DNA of 63,790 bases from Bacteroidota bacterium (GTDB taxonomy: Bacteria; Bacteroidota; Bacteroidia; UBA7662; JAIXUI01): NCBI GenBank assembly GCA_027484125.1, contig JAIXUI010000074.1, positions 1 through 63,790 on the forward strand. Direction: 5' to 3'. Positions 16,874 through 25,559 of the stretch are shown piece by piece; position 1 is the stretch's first letter; every line of letters starts with the position of its first letter. Under the pieces are notes generated by a model, which saw nothing but the letters and a program-made list of their open reading frames with translations, did not search any database and had not been told where the DNA came from. The position numbers and the translations under genes are program-made.

Positions 16874-18397
16874 ATGACCTTGACACCTGCACCTGCATTT
16901 TTAATCATCATGGACGGCTGGGGACTTGGCAATGGTACCCATGCTGACGCCATTGCTAATGCCCAAACTCCTTTTTTCAATAAGCTGAAATCCAGTTATC
17001 CCATGTCAAGGCTCATCACATGCGGAGAGGATGTTGGCTTACCGGAGGGGCAAATGGGCAATTCTGAAGTGGGCCATTTGAACATTGGTGCAGGAAGAAT
17101 CGTGTACCAAGAATTAGCAAGAATCAACAAAGCCATCAGAACAGGTGAATTACAAAAGCATCCGGTTTTAGTGAATGCCTTGAAAAATGCCTCTCATTCC
17201 GGACAGACCGTCCACTTTTTGGGATTGGTTTCTGATGGTGGTGTACATGCCCACCTCAATCACCTTAAGGCCTTGGTGGACATTGCAGAATCCTTTGCCC
17301 TCCAATCATGTTTTGTTCACGCTTTTACTGATGGAAGAGATTGCGACCCCAAAAGCGGAAAAGGATTCATTGAGGAATTAGAGCAGCATTTAGTCGGAAA
17401 AAAAACAGTGCTGGCAACTGTTATCGGTCGATACTACGCCATGGACCGCGATAAACGCTGGGAACGGGTAAAACAAGCTTATGATTTACTGGTCCATGGA
17501 CAAGGAGAAACAGTCATTGATTTTCCAAAAGCAGTAGAAGCACAATATCAAGCCGGAATAACTGATGAGTTTCTTCCACCTCTACTAAAATCAGCCATTG
17601 ACGCCAAAATCAAAGAGGGCGACTTAGTCATCTTCTTCAACTTTCGTACGGATAGAGGCCGCGAGCTTACCCAAGCACTCAGCCAAACCGAATTCCCCGA
17701 ATTCAACATGCATCCATTGAAGCTGGATTACATCACCTTGACCCGCTATGACGCGAGTTTCAAAGGGGTAGATGTGGTTTTCGAAAATGAAGATTTGAGC
17801 GAGACACTTGGAGAAATTTTGGAACGTGAGAAGAAAACACAAATTAGAATCGCTGAAACGGAGAAATATCCACACGTAACCTTCTTCTTTTCGGGAGGCA
17901 GAGAAACACCTTTTGAAGGCGAGAAACGCATTCTGGTGCCGTCTCCAAAAGTGGCAACCTATGACCTACAACCTGAGATGAGCGCGCTTCAGCTCACTGA
18001 GCAATTGCTACCTGAAATAGAAGCGAGAAGTGCAGATTTTATCTGTTTGAATTTTGCGAATCCCGACATGGTTGGGCATACTGGCGTGTATGAAGCCATT
18101 GTGAAAGCTGTTGAAACTGTTGACCAATGCGTTCAAACACTATGTGAAGCCGCCCTTCAAGCAGGATACCGAGTGCTAGTAACCGCTGACCATGGCAATG
18201 CAGATTATGCTGAGAATCCTGATGGCACACCAAACACGGCACATTCGTTGAATCCTGTTCCATTCATAGTTTGTGGATTACCGGAAGGTTCTCAACTGAA
18301 AAATGGAAGACTTGCAGATATTGCTCCTACTATTCTTGAGCTTATGGGCATTGAAGCTCCTTCTTCCATGACGGGTCAATCACTTTTGCAAGCGTGA
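16874..18397 (+). CDS. gpmI: 2,3-bisphosphoglycerate-independent phosphoglycerate mutase
   Basis: A 507-residue cytoplasmic enzyme of glycolysis and gluconeogenesis that interconverts 3- and 2-phosphoglycerate using two metal ions. The metal Asp is in LIIMDGWGLG. The phosphorylated Ser is in EGQMGNSEVGHLNIGAGR. Other marks are HAFTDGRDCDPKSG, GRYYAMDRDKRWERV, ANPDMVGHTG and VTADHGNAD. The length is typical (~510). The stop overlaps the GTG start of the next lipoprotein gene (GTGA, 18394-18397). Confidence 0.96.
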   Translation: MTLTPAPAFLIIMDGWGLGNGTHADAIANAQTPFFNKLKSSYPMSRLITCGEDVGLPEGQMGNSEVGHLNIGAGRIVYQELARINKAIRTGELQKHPVLVNALKNASHSGQTVHFLGLVSDGGVHAHLNHLKALVDIAESFALQSCFVHAFTDGRDCDPKSGKGFIEELEQHLVGKKTVLATVIGRYYAMDRDKRWERVKQAYDLLVHGQGETVIDFPKAVEAQYQAGITDEFLPPLLKSAIDAKIKEGDLVIFFNFRTDRGRELTQALSQTEFPEFNMHPLKLDYITLTRYDASFKGVDVVFENEDLSETLGEILEREKKTQIRIAETEKYPHVTFFFSGGRETPFEGEKRILVPSPKVATYDLQPEMSALQLTEQLLPEIEARSADFICLNFANPDMVGHTGVYEAIVKAVETVDQCVQTLCEAALQAGYRVLVTADHGNADYAENPDGTPNTAHSLNPVPFIVCGLPEGSQLKNGRLADIAPTILELMGIEAPSSMTGQSLLQA

Positions 18398-18948
18398 TTG
18401 CGCGTTTGATTTTCATTGGCTCGATAGGATGGCTTTTGAGCTCATGTTCTAATAACAGGGTTGAACCTATCGTTGGTCAAGCACCCTACTTCAAACTCAA
18501 CCAATGGTTGAGTAAAGAATCTGAACAGCTTAAAGCTAATGAACCCACAATACATCGGGTGCTTCAAACTGATCAATCAATTGCTGAAGCTCCTACTGAC
18601 AGCAATAACTGGGAAGATTGGTTTAAACCACTTTCAGAATGTGACTTATCAAAACCGGCTTATCATGGCTTTTATCAAGTTGACACCTTAATCGCAGCCG
18701 ACACTTCACTCATCATATACCAGGCGCTAAAACCGGAAGCGGTTGTGCGATTGCTTCATATAGCCTTGGTTGAAGATCAAGTAGTGATGATTAAAGCCAA
18801 AAAAATTGTTGACAATTTACTGTATAGGTCTGAAGCTAACTTGCTTTATCATACGGACTCACTTTATGAAGTAGATTATGTTCAGGAAACCAAGTTTTTT
18901 GACCAGCACCATTTCAGAGCAACCTACACCCTACTTAAGAAAAAATGA
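18394..18948 (+). CDS. Hypothetical lipoprotein
   Basis: A 184-residue protein with a type II signal peptide, MIARLIFIGSIGWLLSSC, whose lipobox Cys is residue 18. The mature part is mixed alpha/beta without a motif I recognise. The GTG start overlaps the gpmI stop (GTGA) and its own stop overlaps the aminotransferase start (ATGA), so it is translated as part of a three-gene unit. Function unknown. Confidence 0.75.
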   Translation: MIARLIFIGSIGWLLSSCSNNRVEPIVGQAPYFKLNQWLSKESEQLKANEPTIHRVLQTDQSIAEAPTDSNNWEDWFKPLSECDLSKPAYHGFYQVDTLIAADTSLIIYQALKPEAVVRLLHIALVEDQVVMIKAKKIVDNLLYRSEANLLYHTDSLYEVDYVQETKFFDQHHFRATYTLLKKK

Positions 18949-19814
18949 GTCGATTTTACGACCTTAATGGCTCACTAATAGCAGAAAGTAGCCCTTTTGC
19001 AGGTCCAGAACATCGTGGACTACGCTATGGCGACGGCTTGTTTGAAACCATGCTTTTAATGGATGGTTGCGTCCCTTTGTTTCAACTTCACGAATCAAGA
19101 TTATCGGAAAGTGCACAAATTTTAGGGTATAAACTGGATTCTGACTTTTTCGAACGACTTCCCAAGAGGATACACCAATTGGTAAACGCTCAGCAAAGCA
19201 CGGAATATGGTAGGCTGCGACTGAGTATATTTAGAAAAGGAAGCGGAACCTATTTTCCTGAAGAGCAGGAAGTAGAAAGCCTTATGGAGTTTATTCCAAT
19301 GGCGGCGGGCCAGTTATTACAAATGGCGCCTCACTTGATTATCGATGTATATCCTCATCACCGGAAGCCCATCAACACATTAGGGGGATTAAAAACCTCG
19401 AATGCGCTTTTGTATATCCTTGCAGGCGCTTGGGCGAGGGCACAGCAGTTGTCTGATGCTGTAATTCTGAATGAAAAAGGCAGAATATGTGAAACGGTTA
19501 ATAGCAATTTATTCATCATAAAAAGAGATGAAATATGGACACCGCCTCTAAGCGAAGGCTGTTTAATGGGGGTTATGCGAGCCTATTTGCTGACACTGTT
19601 TCGTAAGCTAAACATCACCATAAAAGAAATCCCTCTCGAAATCCATGCACTCGACGAAGCAGATGAAGTATTTCTTACCAATGGTTTTTGGGGAATACAA
19701 CCCGTGATGGGTTATAAAAAGCTTAGGTATTTTAAGAGAAGCAGCAGTTCTTTAATGGATGCATTAAGGCATCAACTGAAGAATGAGGTAATCAAAGTGA
19801 AAGAAGGCCTTTAG
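18945..19814 (+). CDS. Class IV (fold-type IV) PLP aminotransferase, ADC-lyase-like
   Basis: A 289-residue PLP enzyme of the branched-chain aminotransferase / aminodeoxychorismate lyase fold. Marks are LRYGDGLFETMLLMDG, LHESRLSESA, LRLSIFRKGSG, the probable PLP lysine in GGLKTSNALLYILAG, and ETVNSNLFIIKRDEI. The size and the RYGDGLFET opening fit aminodeoxychorismate lyase (folate pathway), but D-amino-acid or branched-chain aminotransferase cannot be excluded. It is the last gene of the gpmI unit and convergent with pyrE (9-base gap). Confidence 0.82.
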   Translation: MSRFYDLNGSLIAESSPFAGPEHRGLRYGDGLFETMLLMDGCVPLFQLHESRLSESAQILGYKLDSDFFERLPKRIHQLVNAQQSTEYGRLRLSIFRKGSGTYFPEEQEVESLMEFIPMAAGQLLQMAPHLIIDVYPHHRKPINTLGGLKTSNALLYILAGAWARAQQLSDAVILNEKGRICETVNSNLFIIKRDEIWTPPLSEGCLMGVMRAYLLTLFRKLNITIKEIPLEIHALDEADEVFLTNGFWGIQPVMGYKKLRYFKRSSSSLMDALRHQLKNEVIKVKEGL

Positions 19815-19823
19815 ACCGGGCTA

Positions 19824-20465
19824 TTATTGGCCCCAGCTTTCAGGATTCGCTCGCCAAGATTCCAATAAAGGAAGTTCAGAAGCATTGAGATATCCTTCCT
19901 CCACAGCTACTTGGAGTAAAGTGGAGTAATCACAGAGAGAAATAAGCGGCACTTTCACATTAGAGAAGGCGTTATTTGCTTGCTCAAAACCATAAGTAAA
20001 AACACTGGCTACCCCTTTCACCTTAAAGCCTGCGTACTGAAGCGCTTCTACGGCTTTGAGACTGGAACCTCCTGTAGAGATAAGATCTTCTATCACCACC
20101 ACATAAGCATCTGGTCTGATCAGTCCTTCTACTTGGTTCTTCATTCCGTGATCCTTGGCAGAAGTGCGAACATAAACGAAAGGCAGGCCCAATTGCTCAG
20201 CAACTAACACCCCTTGTGGAATGCCGGCCGTAGCAACACCAGCGATAATTTCAGGCTTGCCAAAAGAATCAGAAAGCGCAGCAGCAAGCGATTGCCTGAT
20301 GAATGTTCTGTACTTTGGAAAAGATAACGTTAAACGGTTATCACAATAGATGGGAGACTTCCAGCCACTCGCCCATTCAAAAGGTTGTTGAGGATTTAAC
20401 CTTACTGCTTTTAATTCAAGAAGCAGTTTCGCAACTTGTCCCGCAATCTCACTCGTGTAAAGCAC
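19824..20465 (-). CDS. pyrE: Orotate phosphoribosyltransferase
   Basis: A 213-residue enzyme of pyrimidine synthesis that joins orotate and PRPP to give OMP. Marks are FEWASGWKSPIYCDNR, VATAGIPQGVLVAEQLGLPF and the PRPP loop VVVIEDLISTGGSSL. No ATG is suitably placed; I chose the GTG at 20465, which gives the usual N-terminal length; a TTG two codons upstream (20471) is an alternative. The longer frame to 20516 has no conserved residues and runs into the divergent NUDIX gene. Only six bases separate the two divergent starts, so the promoters lie inside each other's coding region. Confidence 0.93.
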   Translation of the reverse strand: MLYTSEIAGQVAKLLLELKAVRLNPQQPFEWASGWKSPIYCDNRLTLSFPKYRTFIRQSLAAALSDSFGKPEIIAGVATAGIPQGVLVAEQLGLPFVYVRTSAKDHGMKNQVEGLIRPDAYVVVIEDLISTGGSSLKAVEALQYAGFKVKGVASVFTYGFEQANNAFSNVKVPLISLCDYSTLLQVAVEEGYLNASELPLLESWRANPESWGQ

Positions 20466-20468
20466 ACA

Positions 20469-20476
20469 CAAATGTA
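20469..20476 (-). promoter_or_regulatory. Putative -7 box of pyrE, next to the start codon
   Basis: TACATTTG on the minus strand fits TAnnTTTG exactly and ends three bases before the GTG at 20465. The mRNA would be leaderless or nearly so. It overlaps the ATG of the divergent NUDIX gene (20472). No good -33 element. Confidence 0.4.
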
Positions 20477-21062
20477 CCCGATTTTTGTTCAAGACAGCCG
20501 CATCGACTTCCTGCAACAGGAAGATGAATACTCCGATTTAACCCTTAAGCCTGGAGAATGGACTTTCCAAAAAATATGGGAATGCCTGAATAACAATAGA
20601 ATACGGATAGCTATGATCTGTCAGGAACCTGTATCAGAATTTTGGAATTTTGCACAAAATTTCATGCCTATCCAGGCAGCTGGTGGTCTAGTTTATACAG
20701 AAAGTCGACAACTTCTAATGATAAAACGATTGGGATTTTGGGATTTGCCCAAAGGAAAAATAGACCCTATGGAGACGCCGGCCCAAACAGCCATTCGAGA
20801 AATCTCCGAAGAATGCGGGATCCCGGAGTCGGCACTGAAGATTATTCGCTTTTGGGGCAATAGCTTCCATGGTTATCACCTGAAAGGTGTGCCAACCTTG
20901 AAACAAAGTTTCTGGTACCAGGTAACATGTTCCTCTATGCTTCCGCTTTCTCCACAAACAGAGGAGGGCATCACCGAGATAGTTTGGGCCGATGTAGCCC
21001 AACAACACCTGCTCAAACAACAGGCTTGGCCGGCTATCAATTGGTTACTTTCTCAGTCATAA
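20472..21062 (+). CDS. NUDIX hydrolase
   Basis: A 196-residue protein. The NUDIX box is complete: GKIDPMETPAQTAIREISEE followed by CGI, fitting GX5EX7REUXEEXGU. It hydrolyses a nucleoside diphosphate linked to another group; substrate unknown. The N-terminal ~65 residues before the NUDIX fold are extra. I chose ATG 20472 (MYPIFVQDSRIDF); an earlier in-frame start at 20436 lies within the pyrE N-terminus. It is divergent from pyrE with six bases between. Confidence 0.88.
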   Translation: MYPIFVQDSRIDFLQQEDEYSDLTLKPGEWTFQKIWECLNNNRIRIAMICQEPVSEFWNFAQNFMPIQAAGGLVYTESRQLLMIKRLGFWDLPKGKIDPMETPAQTAIREISEECGIPESALKIIRFWGNSFHGYHLKGVPTLKQSFWYQVTCSSMLPLSPQTEEGITEIVWADVAQQHLLKQQAWPAINWLLSQS

Positions 21063-21089
21063 GGATTTCACGAACCATTATCTTTCGTC

Positions 21090-24000
21090 ATGATTAGAGC
21101 TTTAGGAATCACCCTGCTTTTGTGCGGGGTATTTTCAACAAATGCACAAGAAAAGTCAGCAAAAAGCTGGGATGTAAACAATCCTCCTGGTATTTCGCAA
21201 ACTCTTCGTTTCAATACAAAAACAGGCACTTGGATGAACCTGGATGTAAGTCCGGACGGAAAAACCCTTGTTTTTGACTTGCTTGGAGATATTTATAAAC
21301 TGCCTATTGAAGGAGGAAAAGCAGAGCGATTGTTGGGCGGAATGGCTTGGGAATGTCAACCTAGATTTAGCCACGACGGCCAGAAAATCGTTTTCACTTC
21401 AGACCGTGGTGGAGGCGACAACCTTTGGACCATTCAGCTTCCAAATGGCAAACCAACCCAAGTCACTAAAGAAGATTTCAGATTGCTGAATAATGGTGTT
21501 TTTACACCGGATGGCCAGTATCTGATTGCAAGAAAGCACTTCACCAGTACGCGTTCACTTGGAGCTGGAGAACTTTGGATGTATCACCTCAGTGGAGGCT
21601 CCGGCATTCAATTGACCAAGCGCAAAAACGATCAACAAGATTTAAACGAACCCTGTTTAAGCCCTGATGGCGTTTTTGTTTACTATTCAGAAGATGTTTA
21701 TCCTGGGGGCTATTTCCAGTACAACAAAGACCCGAACAGCCAGATTTATGTCATCAAACGCCTCAATCTGAAGACAGGAGAAACTGAAACCGTCACAGGA
21801 GGCCCCGGTGGAGCATGCAGGCCACAAATTTCCCGCGATGGAAAAACTCTGGCCTTTGTTCGCAGAGTACGGGAACAGTCGGTGCTGTATTTACACGACT
21901 TAGAAAGCGGAAAAGAAAGACCCATCTTCAACCAGCTTAGCAAAGATCAGCAGGAAGCTTGGGCCATCTTCGGCACCTATCCCGGTTTCGCTTGGCATCC
22001 TGATGGCATTAGCATCGTCATCTGGGGACAAGGCAAAATCTGGCGAGTTAATACCACCAATGGCCAGCATCAAGAAATTCCATTCGAAGCTGATGTAGAG
22101 CAACGCATACAAGAAGCTGTTCGATTCAAGCAAGAAGTTTCTTCACCCACATTTACCGCCAAGGCTATCCGGATGGCTGTCACCTCGCCCGACGAAAAAT
22201 GGCTGGTTTTTAATGCTGCAGGCCATCTGTATCGCAAAGCTTTGCCTGATGGCAAACCAGAACGTTTGATTAAAGGTACCGCTTTCACTTTTGAACCCTC
22301 CTTTTCTACCGACGGCAAGCAACTTTGCTATGTAAGTTGGGACGACGAATCAAGAGGTGCTATTTGGACCATGCCGTTTCCAAATGGCACACCCAAAAAG
22401 GTAAATCTTCCTCCCGGACATTATCGCACCCCCTCATTCTCACCCGATGGACAATGGCTGGTGTATGAAAAAGAAGGAGGAAACGACCATATGGGCTATG
22501 AGTACAGTAAGGATCCTGGACTTTACCTGGTTGCAGTTTCCAACGGCAAACCAAAAAGAATATCCAAGCAAGGAAGCCAACCGCAGTTTATGGCCCAAGG
22601 AGAGCGAATTTTCTTTCGGGTTGACGGAGCAGATAAGCAATACAAAAGTGTGCGCTTAGATGGAGGGGAAGAGCGGACACACTTCACTTCGAAATATGCG
22701 CCGGAAGTCAAACTAAGCCCTGACAACCGCTGGATTGCATTCAGTGATTTGCACAAGGCGTGGGTTGCTCCTTTCCCAATTCAAGGAAAAACCATTGAAC
22801 TAAGTGCGCAAAGTACCGCCTATCCGGTTTCTCTCCTTGCCAAAGATGCAGGTTATAGCCTTCATTGGTCAGCAGATTCAAAAACCGTTTTCTGGACATT
22901 GGGAAACCAGTATTTCAGAAACCCGATCAACCGCAGGTTTAAATTTTTACCCGGAGCACCAGATAGTATTCCGGCACCTGATTCCATAGGTTTAGCTATT
23001 GGATTATCACTCAACGAGGACTATCCACAAGGCATGCTTGCGCTACAAGGAGCAACCATACTAACTATGGAGGCTGACTCGCTCATCCAAGATGGAACTA
23101 TCCTCATCGAGGATAACCGAATCAAGGCCATTGGACGTACAGGTAGCGTTACACTTCCAGCCGGCACCAAAATCATCGATGTAAAAGGCCAATACATCAT
23201 GCCAGGCTTGGTTGACGTTCATGCACATCTCGGCACCTTCCGCGGTGGATTAAGCCCACAAAAACAATGGAGCTATTTTGCTAACCTAGCCTTTGGGGTT
23301 ACCACCACCCATGACCCTTCTTCCAATTCAGAGATGGTATTTTCTCAGGCAGAAGCCGTGCGGTCGGGACAGATGATTGGACCAAGAATATACTCTACCG
23401 GCACCATCCTTTACGGAGCAGAAGGCGACTTTAAAGCACCAATCAACTCCTTAGAGGATGCTATGTCTGCTTTAAGAAGAACCCAAGCTTGGGGAGCGTT
23501 TTCGGTTAAAAGCTATAACCAGCCACGACGGGAGCAACGCCAACAAGTGATAGAAGCTGCGCGCAGGCTGAAGATGAACGTAGTTCCGGAAGGAGGGTCA
23601 TTCTTCTTTCATAACATGAGCATGATCCTCGATGGACATTCAGGAATCGAACACAACATCCCGGTTACGCCACTCGAAAACGACGTCATAAGGCTTTGGG
23701 CTGCCAGCAAAACCGGCTATACCCCTACCCTAATTGTTTCCTATGGCGCACTCAATGGAGAAAACTACTGGTATCAGAAAACCAATGTATGGGAACATGA
23801 AAGACTCAATAAGTTCACCCCACGAGGACTCCTCGACAGCCGTTCCAGACACCGCAGCATGGCTCCTGACGCCGAATACGAAATCGGATTCAAACAAGTC
23901 TCAAAAGACTGTTCCCGTTTACAAAAAGAAGGCGTGAAAGTGAATTTAGGGGCTCATGGTCAACTTCAAGGTTTAGGGGCACATTGGGAATTATGGATGC

Positions 24001-24344
24001 TGGCAATGGGCGGAATGACTCCTTATGAAGCACTTCGTTCAGCAACCCTTAACGGCGCACATTACATCGGGATGGATCACGAAATTGGCTCGCTAAAAGT
24101 TGGCAAGCTCGCTGACCTTGTAGTTCTTGACAAAAACCCGCTCGACACCATCACAAATTCAGAAAGTATTCGATATACCATGGTTAACGGCAAACTTTAC
24201 GATGCATCAACCCTGAATGAAGTAGGATTGAGAGAGAAAAAACGGACGCCATTTTACTGGGAGCAACCCGGCTATTTACCGGCATTCCCCTGGCATGATG
24301 AAGCACACAGCTTCCACCGCTCCTCATGTTCTTGCAGACATTGA
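21090..24344 (+). CDS. Exported TolB-like propeller / amidohydrolase fusion
   Basis: A 1084-residue protein with signal peptide ending near NAQ (residue ~19). Residues ~40-640 are WD40/PD40 beta-propeller repeats of the TolB type (MNLDVSPDGKTLVFD, PRFSHDGQKIVFTSDRGG, PSFSTDGKQLCYVSWDD). Residues ~650-1060 are an amidohydrolase of the imidazolonepropionase type, with metal site GLVDVHAHLG (~711), GIEHN and NLGAHGQ. The C-terminus ends in a Cys-rich tail (HRSSCSCRH). Such fusions are common in Bacteroidota; the substrate is unknown. It is a single gene, starting 27 bases after the NUDIX stop; a 7-of-8 -7 box (TATCTTTC) is at 21079-21086. Confidence 0.88.
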   Translation: MIRALGITLLLCGVFSTNAQEKSAKSWDVNNPPGISQTLRFNTKTGTWMNLDVSPDGKTLVFDLLGDIYKLPIEGGKAERLLGGMAWECQPRFSHDGQKIVFTSDRGGGDNLWTIQLPNGKPTQVTKEDFRLLNNGVFTPDGQYLIARKHFTSTRSLGAGELWMYHLSGGSGIQLTKRKNDQQDLNEPCLSPDGVFVYYSEDVYPGGYFQYNKDPNSQIYVIKRLNLKTGETETVTGGPGGACRPQISRDGKTLAFVRRVREQSVLYLHDLESGKERPIFNQLSKDQQEAWAIFGTYPGFAWHPDGISIVIWGQGKIWRVNTTNGQHQEIPFEADVEQRIQEAVRFKQEVSSPTFTAKAIRMAVTSPDEKWLVFNAAGHLYRKALPDGKPERLIKGTAFTFEPSFSTDGKQLCYVSWDDESRGAIWTMPFPNGTPKKVNLPPGHYRTPSFSPDGQWLVYEKEGGNDHMGYEYSKDPGLYLVAVSNGKPKRISKQGSQPQFMAQGERIFFRVDGADKQYKSVRLDGGEERTHFTSKYAPEVKLSPDNRWIAFSDLHKAWVAPFPIQGKTIELSAQSTAYPVSLLAKDAGYSLHWSADSKTVFWTLGNQYFRNPINRRFKFLPGAPDSIPAPDSIGLAIGLSLNEDYPQGMLALQGATILTMEADSLIQDGTILIEDNRIKAIGRTGSVTLPAGTKIIDVKGQYIMPGLVDVHAHLGTFRGGLSPQKQWSYFANLAFGVTTTHDPSSNSEMVFSQAEAVRSGQMIGPRIYSTGTILYGAEGDFKAPINSLEDAMSALRRTQAWGAFSVKSYNQPRREQRQQVIEAARRLKMNVVPEGGSFFFHNMSMILDGHSGIEHNIPVTPLENDVIRLWAASKTGYTPTLIVSYGALNGENYWYQKTNVWEHERLNKFTPRGLLDSRSRHRSMAPDAEYEIGFKQVSKDCSRLQKEGVKVNLGAHGQLQGLGAHWELWMLAMGGMTPYEALRSATLNGAHYIGMDHEIGSLKVGKLADLVVLDKNPLDTITNSESIRYTMVNGKLYDASTLNEVGLREKKRTPFYWEQPGYLPAFPWHDEAHSFHRSSCSCRH

Positions 24345-24360
24345 TTTGAATGGCAATTGA

Positions 24361-24426
24361 CAACACCTCAGGCAGTGCCTCCGGATCGAAAAAACAAGCC
24401 AACCGGAGGCACTACCTGAGGCGTTG
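24361..24426. repeat. Long inverted repeat (24-bp arms) between two convergent genes
   Basis: Arms 24361-24384 and 24403-24426 pair over 24 positions around an 18-base loop. Only two pairs are imperfect (24373/24414 and 24365/24422). In minus-strand RNA both become G-U wobbles, so the hairpin is fully paired there; in plus-strand RNA they are C-A mismatches. It covers the last codons and the stop of the unknown minus gene. No T-run follows on either strand, so it is not a classic terminator; it could be an RNA-stability or processing hairpin or a REP-like element. Confidence 0.85.
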
Positions 24427-24979
24427 CCTGTTGGATATCCCAAATGGGATAACTTAATGTTGGAGCAGCCCAACAAAAGCCCATTTCTAAGGCACTAAAT
24501 CTTTCCTCTAACTTATTCTCATAAGTTTTTAAGAAGTGTGCAGCCAAGGCTTGTTGCTCTTCTAGCTCAGCGGGATGAACTCGTTTACGAAACGACTCTG
24601 GAGACTCCGAGCAACGGGAAACCAAATCATCTAAACGACGCATGGCCGCTGAGAACTGTGCGCGCTTTTCACGCTCGGCAGCCTGAAGCGACAAAGTATC
24701 ATCAGGTGTAAGCATCACCATCAAATGAAGACGCAAGGCAATAAATCTAAACTGCATGACCAACAAATCAGGCATCAACGGAAATGGTGTTAGCTTCATC
24801 CATTCTTCTACCAAGCCGCTTCCAACATCTTGCAGTAGTTTAACCCCAGTGGGTGATTCCATAAATCCGGGAGAAGCTGGCGCTTGCAGGTACGTCATAA
24901 TTTTAACTACCGGAAGTGGCATAGCAAAATCATGGTTATCCAGCGAAAGCTGGATCGGGCATAAAGGGTTTGTTTTCAT
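24368..24979 (-). CDS. Hypothetical protein, 203 residues
   Basis: I do not recognise this protein. It begins MKTNPLCPIQLSLDNHDFAM, has no signal peptide, and its middle (~residues 85-160) is charged and helical (AAEREKRAQFSAAMRRLDDL). The C-terminal ~35 residues are rich in Pro, Gln and Val and end FFRSGGTA. The start at 24979 removes 19 weak upstream codons. Its last ~19 codons and stop are encoded in a 24-bp inverted repeat. It is convergent with the amidohydrolase gene. Confidence 0.55.
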   Translation of the reverse strand: MKTNPLCPIQLSLDNHDFAMPLPVVKIMTYLQAPASPGFMESPTGVKLLQDVGSGLVEEWMKLTPFPLMPDLLVMQFRFIALRLHLMVMLTPDDTLSLQAAEREKRAQFSAAMRRLDDLVSRCSESPESFRKRVHPAELEEQQALAAHFLKTYENKLEERFSALEMGFCWAAPTLSYPIWDIQQATPQVVPPVGLFFRSGGTA

Positions 24980-25217
24980 GGTTGAATAGGTTTGTGTATC
25001 GAATTTAGAAGGCGCATTCTTTATTAGAAAAGCCACAAAGAACCTTCAAACACCTTTTTTAAATTGAAAACACCCATTTTCCAAGAGAATCACGCTCTTG
25101 AAAAAAAAGGTTAATTCTCGCCAAGTAGCCCTCAATTAAAAATGAAATGCTTGGCAAAATCTTAAAACATTACTCACCACTTTTACGATATAGGAACACA
25201 ACTTCTTCCAATACCTC
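24980..25217. other. Divergent intergenic region, nothing recognised
   Basis: This 238-base region lies between the unknown minus-strand gene and the alkyltransferase-like gene. No exact TAnnTTTG box is apparent. A small inverted repeat (CAAGAG/CTCTTG, 25082-25100) is followed by A, not T, on the plus strand and does not look like a terminator. Confidence 0.4.
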
Positions 25218-25559
25218 ATGGCTCAAGCAGACTTCTTTGAACAGGTATATGCGGTAGTAAGGCAAATACCGGAAGGCAGAGCGACCTCTTACGGTGCTAT
25301 CGCCAAATTCCTAGGCAGCAGTCAATCTGCCAGGATGGTGGGTTGGGCCATGAACGCCGCCCATCAGGTGCACCCTCCTGTACCGGCACACCGGGTAGTC
25401 AATAGAAATGGAATGCTCAGTGGAAAAATGCACTTTGGCTCGCCAAACGCCATGGAAGATTTGCTTTTGGCCGAAGGCGTTATCGTAAAAGACGACTGCA
25501 TTCAAGACTGGAAAAATATCTTTTGGGACCCTGAAAACCTTATCTTAGAAACATCATGA
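25218..25559 (+). CDS. Alkyltransferase-like protein (MGMT fold without the acceptor cysteine)
   Basis: A 113-residue protein of the O6-alkylguanine-DNA methyltransferase C-terminal domain. The N-terminal helix, the RATSYGAIAKFLGSSQSARM helix-turn-helix and the Asn hinge (AMNAAH) are present. The active-site motif reads PAHRVVNRNG where the enzyme has PCHRV, so the acceptor Cys is replaced by Ala. Family members of this kind (ATL proteins) bind alkylated guanine and hand the lesion to nucleotide excision repair instead of reversing it. The stop overlaps the AlbA-like gene (ATGA). Confidence 0.9.
   Translation: MAQADFFEQVYAVVRQIPEGRATSYGAIAKFLGSSQSARMVGWAMNAAHQVHPPVPAHRVVNRNGMLSGKMHFGSPNAMEDLLLAEGVIVKDDCIQDWKNIFWDPENLILETS

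Noticed and set aside
21090-24344. Suspected frameshift at the C-terminus of the amidohydrolase fusion because of the odd tail
   Set aside because: The amidohydrolase domain is complete before the tail and no alternative frame continues the fold.
25082-25108. Inverted repeat followed by eight A
   Set aside because: A terminator needs a T-run after the stem on the transcribed strand; here the A-run is on the plus strand and no minus gene ends here.
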